Source of the DNA: CAG-217 sp963642245
GTDB taxonomy: Bacteria; Bacillota; Clostridia; Oscillospirales; Acutalibacteraceae
Assembly (NCBI GenBank): GCA_963642245.1
Contig: CAVIFY010000007.1
Location: 7,057 to 71,056 of the forward strand
DNA length: 64,000 nucleotides
Direction of reading: 5' to 3'
In this document: positions 52,712-62,096 of the stretch, one piece after another
Position numbering within the stretch: position 1 is the first letter of the stretch
Layout of the letters: every line of letters begins with the position of its first letter
Position numbers and translations under genes: made by a program
Notes under the pieces: model-generated
Seen by the model: the letters and a program-made list of their open reading frames with translations, nothing else
The model's database searches: none
Told to the model about the DNA's origin: nothing

Positions 52712-54348
52712 CAGGCACTCTCCTTTTTACCGTAATTTCTCTTGATTTTCAATGTGGTGGTCTTTTCAAATTCACTGTCTCTGAACTTCACCTTTGCAAT
52801 ATGCTTGTAGGCAGGAGCCGTGCGGTTGTATTGCTCCACCGCGTCCCGGATCAGCGCCCGGGCATTGCTGTGCTCCTTTTCATTGGCAAAGAACTCTGCG
52901 GTAATGGCCCGATCTTCTTCATACACCAGCACCTCCCGAACAAAGTCATAACGAGACAGCTTTTCTTCGATCTCCTCCGGCGACACATTTTTGCCGTTGG
53001 CAAGAATGATCAAATTTTTCTTTCTGCCGGTAATGAACAAAAAACCGTCGCTGTCGATCCTGCCGTAATCCCCGGTTTTGAACCAGGCGCCGTCAAAGGC
53101 CTTTTCCGTCTCTTCCCGGTCGCCGTAATAGCCCGCCATCACATTGGCACCCTTAACATACACCTCGCCGATACCGTCCTCGTCCGGGTGGCTGATCTTG
53201 ATCTGATTGCAAGGCAGCGCCTGGCCGCAGGAGCCCAGCTTGAAATAATCGTTCCGATTTACGGTCACCACCGGCGAGCACTCGGTAATGCCGTAGCCGT
53301 TGATCACATGGATCCCCAGCTCGTAAAGGCCCTTTTGATAGTATGCGTCCAGTGCCGCACCGCCGCAAATAATGGTCTCCAAATTACCACCCAGCTGGTC
53401 TAAGATCTCCTTAAACAGCTTGCGGCGCACATCCACGCCTTTCTCCAGCAATTTGTTGCTGACCTTGATCGCCTTTTTCAACAGCTTTGCCTTGCCCTGC
53501 TTTTCTGCCGTTTGCCAAATGGTCTTGTAGATCATCTCGATCACCAGCGGCACCGCAGAGAAGTTTTGCGGCTTGTATTTTTGAAAATCGCCCACCACAT
53601 TCTTCAGATCGGAACAAATATAACCGCTGGCGCCCATTAAAAATGCGGCAAACAGTGCAGACGCCCAGGAAAAGGTGTGGTTAAAAGGCAGCACGATCAC
53701 CGTATTACCCCCGCGGGCGCAGGCACAGGTAGACACCACATCGCTGGTCAAATTGGCGTGTGTGAGCATAACGCCCTTGCTCTTGCCCGTTGTACCGGAG
53801 GTAAAAACGATACACGCCAGGTCCTCCGGCCGGACCGTCGCGTCCGTATAGGCACGCTGACCGTCGTCCAACAGGTCCTCGCCTACAAACACACACCGCG
53901 GCAGATCGGCCATGGGGATATACTGCACCGTACTTAATGCGTCGCTCTCTTTGAATTTTTCGATCACATCGGCATAGGTGTCGGAATAGATCACCGCCTT
54001 GCACTTACAGACCGTAACAAAATGCACCAGATCGCTCCAGGGCATTTCCTTATCCAGGGGAACGCACACATTCCCGCCGTTTAATATGGCAATAAAGGAC
54101 ATAAACCAGTCGTAAGAATTTTCGCCCAGCAGCGCGATCTTGCACTGCTGCAAACCATTGCTGTACAGATAGGTGCCCAGCGCCTGTACATCTCTGTCAA
54201 ATTGGCCGTAGGTCTTGGATCTCAAAGACTTGCCCACCTTGTAGTCCACCAGTTTTTGCTCTGCATAATGAGAAACGCCGTAGTGCACCAGCTCCTTAAT
54301 GGTCTTGACCCCCGGCATTTCATAAAAAGGGTATGGCTTATTTTTCAT
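52711..54348 (-). CDS. Adenylate-forming enzyme (acyl-ACP/CoA synthetase-like)
   Basis: A 545-residue ANL-superfamily ligase. A3: IVFTSGTTGKSKGVMLTH. A5: NGYGITECSP. A7-A8: FKTGDYGRIDSDGFLFITGRKKNLII (in parts). The A10 lysine is in TLKIKRN near the C-terminus. It resembles fatty acyl-ligases more than amino acid adenylation domains. With the coupled T-R protein it makes a split carboxylic-acid reductase (A + T-R) with no condensation domain. A lipid aldehyde/alcohol product is possible but inferred. No convincing promoter was found in 54349-54540. Confidence 0.9.
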   Translation of the reverse strand: MKNKPYPFYEMPGVKTIKELVHYGVSHYAEQKLVDYKVGKSLRSKTYGQFDRDVQALGTYLYSNGLQQCKIALLGENSYDWFMSFIAILNGGNVCVPLDKEMPWSDLVHFVTVCKCKAVIYSDTYADVIEKFKESDALSTVQYIPMADLPRCVFVGEDLLDDGQRAYTDATVRPEDLACIVFTSGTTGKSKGVMLTHANLTSDVVSTCACARGGNTVIVLPFNHTFSWASALFAAFLMGASGYICSDLKNVVGDFQKYKPQNFSAVPLVIEMIYKTIWQTAEKQGKAKLLKKAIKVSNKLLEKGVDVRRKLFKEILDQLGGNLETIICGGAALDAYYQKGLYELGIHVINGYGITECSPVVTVNRNDYFKLGSCGQALPCNQIKISHPDEDGIGEVYVKGANVMAGYYGDREETEKAFDGAWFKTGDYGRIDSDGFLFITGRKKNLIILANGKNVSPEEIEEKLSRYDFVREVLVYEEDRAITAEFFANEKEHSNARALIRDAVEQYNRTAPAYKHIAKVKFRDSEFEKTTTLKIKRNYGKKESA

Positions 54349-54547
54349 AAAAGGTTCTCCTTTCTGCTGTGCGGCATACGCCGCCTGACATTGGCCTTTT
54401 ATGCGTTCATTCTAACCGCAGGCAATAAACCTGCGATAAAACAGAAATAAACCCCAAGTAAAAAACATCGACATTCCTGCTTTGCCGCCGATCTGTTTTT
54501 GGGGGAATTCACCGTGTTGACCGCCGGGCAGAACGCGCGGATTTTTA

Positions 54548-54576
54548 TAGACAATTTATACCGGATATGGTATAGT
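54548..54576 (+). promoter_or_regulatory. Promoter of the metallophosphoesterase-glycan operon
   Basis: TAGACA (54548-54553), 17 nt, TATAGT (54571-54576), 38 nt before the first start codon. The only promoter found for the five-gene operon. Confidence 0.7.
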
Positions 54577-54613
54577 GAAATCACAAAAACTTTATACTTT
54601 GGGGGAGAAAATC

Positions 54614-55705
54614 ATGACAAAGAAAGCCAAAATCATTCGAGGAATTAAAATCGCCATTTGCGTCATTTTGGCGCTGGTGCTGGTCATTGCCGGGGTGCTG
54701 CTGTTCCCGCTCACCGGCAAAAAGCACATTGAGATCTGGAGCCGGGACCAGGCCTTTGACATCAGCAAAATCGAGACCGTGGCCAAGGAGCGGGAGGACT
54801 TTAAGATCCTGATGCTCACGGACACCCAGCTGTGGAGCCAGCCCAGCGTCAACAAAAAGTGCTACGACGAGATGGACGCACTGGTGGAAAAGACCCGGCC
54901 GGACCTGATCACCCTGCCCGGGGATGTGCTCTCTGCCTTTGCCAGCCGCTTTAACATCAGCGGTTTTATCAAGCATATGGACAGCTACAAGATCCCCTGG
55001 GCGCCGGTATTCGGCAACCACGATAACGAGATCCCCAGCAACTCCCTGAACTGGCAGGGCGACAAGTACGAGGCCAGCGAATACTGCCTGTTCCAAAAGG
55101 GGCCCAGCAACCTGTACGGCTGCGGCAACTATGTGATCAACATTACGGAGGACGGCGCGCCGGTGTATTCCGTCTATATGCTGGACAACGGCCGCTATCT
55201 CACCTACGACAACGGCGACACCAAGGAAATCTATATGGGCTACGAGCAGATCGCCTGGTACGAGTGGAATGTGCTGGGTATAAACGCCGCGGCCGGTTAC
55301 ACCGTGCCGTCTATGACCTTCTCTCATTTTGCCCAGCCGGAAATGCGGGAGGCCATTGAGAAATACGGCGTCAAGGGCGAAAACGACAGCTATACCATTC
55401 CTGCCCAGTACGGCTCCGGCTCCTGCCAGTACCTGCCCGGCGCTGCGCCGGTGAAGTCCGGCTTTGTAGACAAGTGCAAAGAGCTTGGCTCTACCAAATA
55501 CATCTTCTGCGGCCACGACCACGAGAACGACGCCAGCATTACCGCCGACGGCATTACCTACACCTACGGGCTGAAAACCGGCCCCTCTCCCGTGCCGTGG
55601 AACTTTGCCAAACAGACCGGCGGCACCCTGATCACCATTACCGGCCGGGGCCAAAAGCAGGAAGTCAGCCTGAAAAACTATGTGATCAATCCCAACAACC
55701 GCTAA
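54614..55705 (+). CDS. Membrane-anchored calcineurin-type metallophosphoesterase
   Basis: A 363-residue protein with an N-terminal transmembrane anchor (IAICVILALVLVIAGVLLFPL, residues 12-32). The extracellular phosphoesterase domain has LMLTDTQLW (metal ligand Asp), LPGDVLSAF, VFGNHDNE and FCGHDHEND. It resembles PhoD/purple acid phosphatase-like enzymes of Clostridia. ATG at 54614 after GGGGGAG. First in an operon with two glycan enzymes and uxaBA; what links a phosphoesterase with them is unclear. Confidence 0.88.
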   Translation: MTKKAKIIRGIKIAICVILALVLVIAGVLLFPLTGKKHIEIWSRDQAFDISKIETVAKEREDFKILMLTDTQLWSQPSVNKKCYDEMDALVEKTRPDLITLPGDVLSAFASRFNISGFIKHMDSYKIPWAPVFGNHDNEIPSNSLNWQGDKYEASEYCLFQKGPSNLYGCGNYVINITEDGAPVYSVYMLDNGRYLTYDNGDTKEIYMGYEQIAWYEWNVLGINAAAGYTVPSMTFSHFAQPEMREAIEKYGVKGENDSYTIPAQYGSGSCQYLPGAAPVKSGFVDKCKELGSTKYIFCGHDHENDASITADGITYTYGLKTGPSPVPWNFAKQTGGTLITITGRGQKQEVSLKNYVINPNNR

Positions 55706-55723
55706 CGGCAGAGAAGAGAAACG

Positions 55724-57706
55724 ATGAAACCCATTCAACGAAAACGGCGGCGCATTGCGTACTTTGCCCCCTGGGCAAAAATGCGCCCCTTTACCAAAGA
55801 AAAACACACTTTAACAGACGGCAAGATCACCTACACCGTTGCCCCCGGCACTGCCTACGCCAACCATGTGGAGACCGCCGGGTTTGGCTGCGCGGCTATC
55901 ATCAGCTACGGCTGCACGGCAGACGGCACCCTGCGGCTGATGCGCCATGTGACCTACCCCACCCTGCGGCTCTATCCCAACGAGACCGGCAGCGCCCTGG
56001 ACCACAACTTTAAGGGCTACGCCCTGCAAGCGGACGGACACAGGGTCAAAGAGCAGGCAAAGCGCTTTGTCTTTGACGGCATTTTGCACCTGTATAGCAG
56101 CGCACCGGGGCTGGAGATTTGCCGCAGTCTGTGCGCCGCCCGGGAGGGCAAGGCGCTGATAGAGCGGCTGGAGATCACCAACCGGGGGACCGACCCGGTA
56201 AAAATACAGCTGAAAAGCCGGGACACGGACCGATCGACCCGCGCCTGCTACGGCGTGGACCGGCGCCGCTACCGGCTGCTGGCCCGCTGCAACCCACCGG
56301 AGGGGCTGACCCTGGCCCCCGGCGAGATCGGCGTGCTCTGCTGCGCCTACTGCGGGGCAGAGGTCGGCGAGCGATTTGCCATTGACTACCAAGGCGAGAT
56401 AGGCGCCCGCCGGGCGTTTATGGAAGAACTGCGCACCCAGGCGGTGATCGAGACCCCGGAGGCGCAGCTGAACGCCATGGCTTTTTACACCAAGCTCCGC
56501 GCCTGCGAAAGCATCTTTCGCACCAAGGCGGGGCTGATGCACTCCCCCGGCGGCGGCTACTATTACGCCGCTCTGTGGACCAACGACCAGTGCGAGTATG
56601 TGAACCCATACTTTGGCGTGCTGGCCTATCCCCCTGCCCGGGAGCAGGCAGAGAACTGTTACCGTATGTACCAAAAATACATTGCCCCGGACAAGGCGCT
56701 GATCACCAGCATTATTGCCCAGGGGGACGGTATTTGGCACGGCGCCAAGGATCGAGGGGACAGCGCCATGTACGCCTACGGCTGCGCCCGCTATCTGCTC
56801 ACCGCCGGTGACAAAGCACTGGCCGCCCGGTACATAGACGGTATTCGGGACTGTATCACCTACACCCTGTCCCAGATCGGGCCGGAGGGCGTGGTGCGCA
56901 GCGACTCGGACGAGCTGGAGAACCGATTTGAAAGCGGCAGCTACAACCTGTGCACCTCCAGCCTGGCCTATGACGCTCTGCGCAGCACCGCCTGCCTGGA
57001 GCGGGAACTGGGAAGCGCAGACCGCGCCCGGCAGCTGGAAGAAAAGGCGGCAGACCTAAAGGCCGCCGTAGAGCGCTACTTTGGCGCCAATGTGGAGGGC
57101 TACAACACCTACCGCTACTGCGCGGAGGAAAAGCGGCTGCGTGCCTGGATCGCCATTCCCCTGGCCATGGGGATCACCGATCGCAGCAGCCAGACGGTGG
57201 ACGCTCTACTGTCTGACAAGCTGTTCCAAAACGGCGGGATCGTTACCCGCAGCGGCGAAAAGACCTACTGGGACCGAGCCACGCTGTACGCCCTGCGGGG
57301 TATGTTCTGCGCCGGGGAGCGGGACCGAGCGCTCTCTTTGCTGCGCACCTACACCGCCAGCCGCCTGCTGGGGGAGCATATCCCCTACCCGGTCGAGGCC
57401 TATCCGGAGGGCAACCAGGCCCAGCTGTCTGCGGAGAGCGGGCTGTACCAGCGGATATTCATCGAGGGCATATTGGGCTACCGACCCACCGGCTTTGCCC
57501 GGTTCGACCTGACCCCCAACCTGCCTGCGGAATGGAATGACTTTGCCATTCGCCGCCTGACCCTGTGCGGGCAGCAGACGGACATTGCCCTGCACCGCAC
57601 CGCAGCGGGCATAGAGATCACCGTGGCCCTGCCCCACCGCACCATCACCCAAACGGCAGCAAACGGCCAAACCGTGACCGTTCAGCTTAATGAGGAAGAA
57701 ATATGA
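55724..57706 (+). CDS. Six-hairpin glycosidase-like protein
   Basis: A 660-residue protein. Residues 1-230 form a beta-sandwich, and 235-560 an (alpha/alpha)6 barrel (YYYAALWTNDQCEYVNPYFG with WTND, DSAMYAYGCARYLLTAGD, SDSDELENRFESGSYN, KTYWDRATLYALRG). The C-terminal beta-domain resembles GH95/GH100-like six-hairpin enzymes. There is no signal peptide, so it acts on imported oligosaccharides. Substrate not predictable; hexuronate genes downstream suggest a pectic or galactosyl glycan. It is 18 nt after the phosphoesterase gene. Confidence 0.82.
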   Translation: MKPIQRKRRRIAYFAPWAKMRPFTKEKHTLTDGKITYTVAPGTAYANHVETAGFGCAAIISYGCTADGTLRLMRHVTYPTLRLYPNETGSALDHNFKGYALQADGHRVKEQAKRFVFDGILHLYSSAPGLEICRSLCAAREGKALIERLEITNRGTDPVKIQLKSRDTDRSTRACYGVDRRRYRLLARCNPPEGLTLAPGEIGVLCCAYCGAEVGERFAIDYQGEIGARRAFMEELRTQAVIETPEAQLNAMAFYTKLRACESIFRTKAGLMHSPGGGYYYAALWTNDQCEYVNPYFGVLAYPPAREQAENCYRMYQKYIAPDKALITSIIAQGDGIWHGAKDRGDSAMYAYGCARYLLTAGDKALAARYIDGIRDCITYTLSQIGPEGVVRSDSDELENRFESGSYNLCTSSLAYDALRSTACLERELGSADRARQLEEKAADLKAAVERYFGANVEGYNTYRYCAEEKRLRAWIAIPLAMGITDRSSQTVDALLSDKLFQNGGIVTRSGEKTYWDRATLYALRGMFCAGERDRALSLLRTYTASRLLGEHIPYPVEAYPEGNQAQLSAESGLYQRIFIEGILGYRPTGFARFDLTPNLPAEWNDFAIRRLTLCGQQTDIALHRTAAGIEITVALPHRTITQTAANGQTVTVQLNEEEI

Positions 57707-59337
57707 GCCAAATAGAAGCCGCCGCCTATGGCATTTTGCCCGGGCAAGAGATCGGCGCTCGGCTGGCGCAGCTGACCTGCGCCCTGCAAACGGCAGAGCC
57801 GGGCACCCGGGTGGTGTTTGCCCCCGGCACCTACTACATAGACAGCGCCAACTGCGAAAAACACACGCTCTATATCACCAACACCGTTGGGGACAAGGAG
57901 TTCCGCCCGGGGGAAACGCCCCACATCAACGCCGTTCCCTTTTACCTGTCCGGCCTAAAGGACATCACCATAGACGGCGGGGACAGCGTGTTTATCATCA
58001 ACGGCAAGGTGACCAACGCCGCCCTGGAGGACTGCGAAAACATCACCCTGTGCAACCTGGAGCTGCGCCACGCGCACCCGGATATGCACGGCCTGCGTGT
58101 GATCAAAAAAACGCCCTTTACCGTTGACTTTGCCATAGACGCAGATACAAATTACCAAGTGGAAAACGGCAAGCTGTGCTTTTACGGCCAGGATTACCGG
58201 GTCATTACCGACCACGCAGCCACTGCCGCTGCCTGGATCGGCCGGATCCGCAAGGCCGCGCCGCAGCAGATCCGCCGGGTGGCGCACCCGCTGCTGGGTT
58301 ATCTGAAAGTACGGGATCTGGGGCAGCACCGCATTCGGGTCACCTATCCCTGCACCTTCCGCTTTTTGCCCGGCGACCAATATTATATTTTTGATGTGCG
58401 CCGCCAATTTGCCGGTATTTTTGTAAACCGGTGCAAGAATGTGGCCTTGCAAAACATTCGCCAGCGGTTCAACTACTCCCTGGCGCTGGTGGCACAGGAC
58501 ACAAAGGACCTGACCGCCTGCGGGTTGGAATTTGCCCCGGAGCCGGGCAGTCCCCGCCAAATGGCCTCTGTGGCGGACTTTGTCCAGATCTGTATGTGCC
58601 GCGGGCAAGTCTCCATAACAGACAGCACCTTTGACGGTGCCGGTGACGACTGCCTGAATGTGCACGGTATTCACTTTCAGATCACACAGCAGGTGGGCGA
58701 CCGGCTGACGGTGCGATTTATGCACCCCCAAAGCCACGGCTTTAACCCGCTGCGGGTGGGCGACACCCTGGCCTACATTGACCCGGAGACCCTGCTGGAG
58801 CAAGGCCGGTGCCAAATCCAGCAGTCCCGGCTGCTGAACGAATATGAGATTGCCCTTACCGTCAGCAACACCGACGGCTGCCGCACCGGCGCCGTCGTGG
58901 AAGATATGAGCGCCTGCCCGGATGTGACCTTTGCCAACAACACCTTGACCCGGATCATCACCCGCGGGCTGCTGATCACCACCCGGGGCCATGTGCGGGT
59001 GCAGGGCAACCGATTTATCAGTACCGGTATGAGCGGCGTGCTGCTCTCAGACGACGCAAAGAATTGGTACGAAAGCGGAATGTGCCAGGATGTGACCCTT
59101 GCAGACAACCGTTTTGACTTCTGCGGCCAAACGCCGGTGCGCATTTTGCCGGAGAACAGCCGCTACGCCGGTGCCGTGCACCGCCATATTCAAATCTGCA
59201 ACAACCGCTTTGACCGTTACAGCGGCTACTGCATTACAGCCAAGGCCACAGACGACCTGACCGTTACCGGCAACACCTTTGCCTGCGGCAAGCCCCTGCG
59301 CACCAAGGACTGCACCCAAGTTCATTTTGCGCCGTAA
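57703..59337 (+). CDS. Right-handed beta-helix protein, GH110-like (alpha-1,3-galactosidase-like)
   Basis: A 544-residue parallel beta-helix protein. Repeated strands: ITIDGGDSVFIIN, NITLCNLELRHAH, VSITDSTFDGAGDDCLNVHGIHF, VTFANNTLTRIITRGLLITTRGHVRVQGNRF (in parts). The GDDCLNVHG block is like the GTGDDAVNVHG site of GH110 enzymes, which remove terminal alpha-1,3-galactose. No signal peptide. The catalytic Asp pair in GDD is kept. It overlaps the upstream stop by ATGA. A pectate-lyase-like role is a less likely alternative. Confidence 0.78.
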   Translation: MSQIEAAAYGILPGQEIGARLAQLTCALQTAEPGTRVVFAPGTYYIDSANCEKHTLYITNTVGDKEFRPGETPHINAVPFYLSGLKDITIDGGDSVFIINGKVTNAALEDCENITLCNLELRHAHPDMHGLRVIKKTPFTVDFAIDADTNYQVENGKLCFYGQDYRVITDHAATAAAWIGRIRKAAPQQIRRVAHPLLGYLKVRDLGQHRIRVTYPCTFRFLPGDQYYIFDVRRQFAGIFVNRCKNVALQNIRQRFNYSLALVAQDTKDLTACGLEFAPEPGSPRQMASVADFVQICMCRGQVSITDSTFDGAGDDCLNVHGIHFQITQQVGDRLTVRFMHPQSHGFNPLRVGDTLAYIDPETLLEQGRCQIQQSRLLNEYEIALTVSNTDGCRTGAVVEDMSACPDVTFANNTLTRIITRGLLITTRGHVRVQGNRFISTGMSGVLLSDDAKNWYESGMCQDVTLADNRFDFCGQTPVRILPENSRYAGAVHRHIQICNNRFDRYSGYCITAKATDDLTVTGNTFACGKPLRTKDCTQVHFAP

Positions 59338-59362
59338 GCGCGCACTTTTTTGGAGATAAACC

Positions 59363-60685
59363 ATGGAAGAAACCATTATTCAGTTCGGCACCGGCAACTT
59401 TCTGCGGGGCTTTGCCGACGACTTTATTCAGCAATTAAATGACCGGGGCCTCTTTGCGGGCCAAGTGGTGGTGGTGTCCCCCACCGACTCGGCTACGGTA
59501 GAGAAGATCAACGCCCAAGGCGGCCGCTACCACCTGCTGCTGCGTGGGCTGGCAGAGGGCCGACCGGTCAGCGATCTGCGAGAGATCCGCTGCATTTCCC
59601 GCGCCGTCAATCCGTACCGGGAATTTGACGCCTATTTGGCGCTGGCACAGCAGCCGGAGGTGCGCTTTGTGATCTCCAACACCACCGAGGCGGGTATTCA
59701 GTTTGACCCTGCCTGCCGCCTGACGGACCGGCCCGCCGCCGCATTCCCGGCCAAGCTGACCCAGCTGCTGTACGCCCGCTACCAAGCCCATTTGCCCGGG
59801 CTGGTGATCCTGGCCTGCGAGCTGATCGACAACAACGGCCAAGCCCTCAAGCACTGCGTGCGCCGCTACGCCGAGCAGTGGCAGCTGGGGGCGGACTTTG
59901 CCCGCTGGCTGGAAGAAGAAAACACCTTTTGCAGCACCTTGGTGGACCGGATCGTTACCGGCTATCCCCGGGAGGAGGCGGCGGAGATCTGCGCCCGGAT
60001 CGGCACGGACGACGCCCTGCTGGACACCGCCGAGCCGTACCACCTGTGGGTGATCGAAGGGGATTTTGAACAGGAACTGCCCTTGCAAGCCGCCGGGCTA
60101 AATGTGATCTGGACCGACCGGGTGGCGCCCTATAAAAAGATGAAAGTACGCGTGCTCAACGGCGCCCACACCTCCCTGGTGTTCCCCTCCCTGCTGTGCG
60201 GGGTGGAAACGGTGGGCGAGAGCCTGAAAGACAAGGACCTGGCCGCCTTTTTAGACGGCTGCCTGCACCGCTACATTCTGCCCACCCTGGATAATCAGGC
60301 GGAGGCAGAGGCCTTTGCAGGGGCGGTACTGGAGCGCTTTGCCAATCCCTATATCCACCACCGGTGGCAGTCCATTGCCCTGAATTCCATCAGCAAATAC
60401 ACCGCCCGGGTGCTACCCACTTTGCTGGACACGGTAGCCGGCGGCGCACCGGTGCCCCGGCCCCTGGCGTTCTCCCTGGCCTGCCTGATCGAGTATTATA
60501 AAACCCGCCCGGTAACGGACGACCCGGTAAAGGTGGCGTTTATCAAAGAGAGCCCCATTCCGGAGATCCTGGCAAACGCCCATCTGTGGGGCACGGACCT
60601 GTCTTTCTTGACGGACACGGTCACGGCGTGCACGGAAAAGCTGCACCAATGCGGCGTGCGGGAGGCAATGCTATGGAGTATGTGA
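59363..60685 (+). CDS. uxaB: Tagaturonate reductase (mannitol dehydrogenase family)
   Basis: A 440-residue long-chain polyol dehydrogenase. N-terminal Rossmann motif IIQFGTGNFLRGFADDFI. The C-terminal catalytic block KKMKVRVLNGAHTSLVFP has the active-site K and N/H. With altronate dehydratase downstream, tagaturonate (from galacturonate) to altronate is the best assignment; fructuronate reductase (uxuB) is the alternative. Its 3' end overlaps uxaA by 13 nt. Confidence 0.88.
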   Translation: MEETIIQFGTGNFLRGFADDFIQQLNDRGLFAGQVVVVSPTDSATVEKINAQGGRYHLLLRGLAEGRPVSDLREIRCISRAVNPYREFDAYLALAQQPEVRFVISNTTEAGIQFDPACRLTDRPAAAFPAKLTQLLYARYQAHLPGLVILACELIDNNGQALKHCVRRYAEQWQLGADFARWLEEENTFCSTLVDRIVTGYPREEAAEICARIGTDDALLDTAEPYHLWVIEGDFEQELPLQAAGLNVIWTDRVAPYKKMKVRVLNGAHTSLVFPSLLCGVETVGESLKDKDLAAFLDGCLHRYILPTLDNQAEAEAFAGAVLERFANPYIHHRWQSIALNSISKYTARVLPTLLDTVAGGAPVPRPLAFSLACLIEYYKTRPVTDDPVKVAFIKESPIPEILANAHLWGTDLSFLTDTVTACTEKLHQCGVREAMLWSM

Positions 60686-62034
60686 CCATTCACCCGGACG
60701 ATACGGTCAAAGTGTGCCTGCAAGACGGGCACAAATACGCCCGCCGGGCCATTCGCAAGGGGGAAGCGGTGATCAAATACGGCTTTCCCATCGGCACCGC
60801 CACGGCAGACATTGCCCCCGGCGAACGGGTGCACAGCCACAATCTGCGCACTGCCCTGGGCGGCGCCAGAGATTACACCTATACCCCAAAGTTCCAATAC
60901 CCGGCGCCCCTGAGCCAGGCCACCATAGACGGCTTTGCCCGCCCCGGCGGCCAAGTGGGCATACGCAATGATATTTGGATCGTGCCCACCGTTGGGTGCG
61001 TAAACAGCATTGCCCGGGCGCTGGCAGAGCGCACCGGCGCCATTGCCCTGACCCACCCCTATGGGTGCAGCCAGCTGGGCGGCGACCTGGCGGTGACCCA
61101 AAAGGTGCTGGCCGGGCTGGTGCACCACCCCAACGCCGGCGGCGTGCTGGTACTGGGACTGGGGTGCGAGAATAACAATATCCCGGAGTTCAAAAAAGTC
61201 CTGGGTGACTGCGACCCCCGGCGGGTGCGCTTTCTCAACTGCCAGGACTGCACCGACGAGCTGGACCAAGGCGTTGCCGTCATTCGAGAACTGCAAGCCC
61301 TGGCGGCCACGGACCGGCGCTGCGCCCTGCCGATCAGCAAGTTAAAAATCGGGCTGAAATGCGGCGGCAGCGACGGCCTGTCCGGCATTACCGCCAACCC
61401 CCTGTGCGGCCGGGTCACCGACCGACTGGCAGCTATGGGCGGCAGTGCGGTACTCACCGAGGTGCCGGAGATGTTCGGCGCCGAGCAGCTGCTGATGAAC
61501 CGCTGCACCACCGGGGCGGTCTTTGACCGGGCGGTGCGGCTGATCAACAACTACAAGAATTACTTTTTGGATCACCACCAGCCGGTGAGCGAGAACCCCT
61601 CCCCGGGCAACAAGGCCGGCGGCATTACCACCCTGGAGGAGAAATCTCTGGGCTGCGTGCAAAAGGGCGGCACCGCTCCCATTACCGATGTGTTGGACTA
61701 CGGCGATCGGGTAACGGAGCCGGGACTGAGCCTGCTGGGCGGCCCGGGCAACGATATGGTGGCGGTGACCAACCTGTGTGCCGCCGGGTGCCACCTGATC
61801 CTGTTTACCACCGGACGGGGCACGCCGCTGGGTGCGCCGGTGCCCACCATTAAGATCGCCACCAACACCGCCCTGGCAAAGAAAAAGCCCGGCTGGATCG
61901 ACCTGGACGCCCAACGGGCCACCACGGACGATCTGTTTGACCTGATCCTGCGCACCGCAAATGGGCAGGAGACCCAAAACGAACGCCACGGCTACCGGGA
62001 GATCGCCATTTTCAAAGACGGCGTGACCCTGTAA
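60673..62034 (+). CDS. uxaA: Altronate dehydratase
   Basis: A 453-residue UxaA/GarD family enzyme. The N-terminal SAF domain (about 1-65: IHPDDTVKVCLQDG, AIRKGEAVIKYGFPIGTATADIAPGERVHSHN in parts) precedes the dehydratase body. That body has GQVGIRNDIWIVPTVGCVN, HPYGCSQLGGD, GLGCENNN and LKCGGSDGLSGITANP. It dehydrates altronate to 2-keto-3-deoxygluconate in hexuronate breakdown. The ATG at 60673 overlaps uxaB with GGAGG upstream. kdgK/kdgA genes are not in the window. Confidence 0.93.
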   Translation: MEYVTIHPDDTVKVCLQDGHKYARRAIRKGEAVIKYGFPIGTATADIAPGERVHSHNLRTALGGARDYTYTPKFQYPAPLSQATIDGFARPGGQVGIRNDIWIVPTVGCVNSIARALAERTGAIALTHPYGCSQLGGDLAVTQKVLAGLVHHPNAGGVLVLGLGCENNNIPEFKKVLGDCDPRRVRFLNCQDCTDELDQGVAVIRELQALAATDRRCALPISKLKIGLKCGGSDGLSGITANPLCGRVTDRLAAMGGSAVLTEVPEMFGAEQLLMNRCTTGAVFDRAVRLINNYKNYFLDHHQPVSENPSPGNKAGGITTLEEKSLGCVQKGGTAPITDVLDYGDRVTEPGLSLLGGPGNDMVAVTNLCAAGCHLILFTTGRGTPLGAPVPTIKIATNTALAKKKPGWIDLDAQRATTDDLFDLILRTANGQETQNERHGYREIAIFKDGVTL

Positions 62035-62041
62035 AAGGCGC

Positions 62042-62085
62042 AAAAAAAGACGGAACCGCTCTTACACGGTCCCGTCTTTTATTTT
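62042..62085. terminator. Bidirectional terminator between uxaA and the ABC ATPase gene
   Basis: A 13-nt arm (AAAGACGGAACCG, 62046-62058) pairs with 62067-62079 with one mismatch. T-runs flank both sides. It serves convergent uxaA and trpX-like genes. Confidence 0.88.
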
Positions 62086-62096
62086 GCTTTATGGGC

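Noticed and set aside
49195..54576. Shared ATGGTATAGTG around -10 boxes at 49204 and 54571 considered as a special regulon motif.
   Set aside because: The similarity is limited to the -10 region and a few flanking bases, which is expected for sigmaA promoters.
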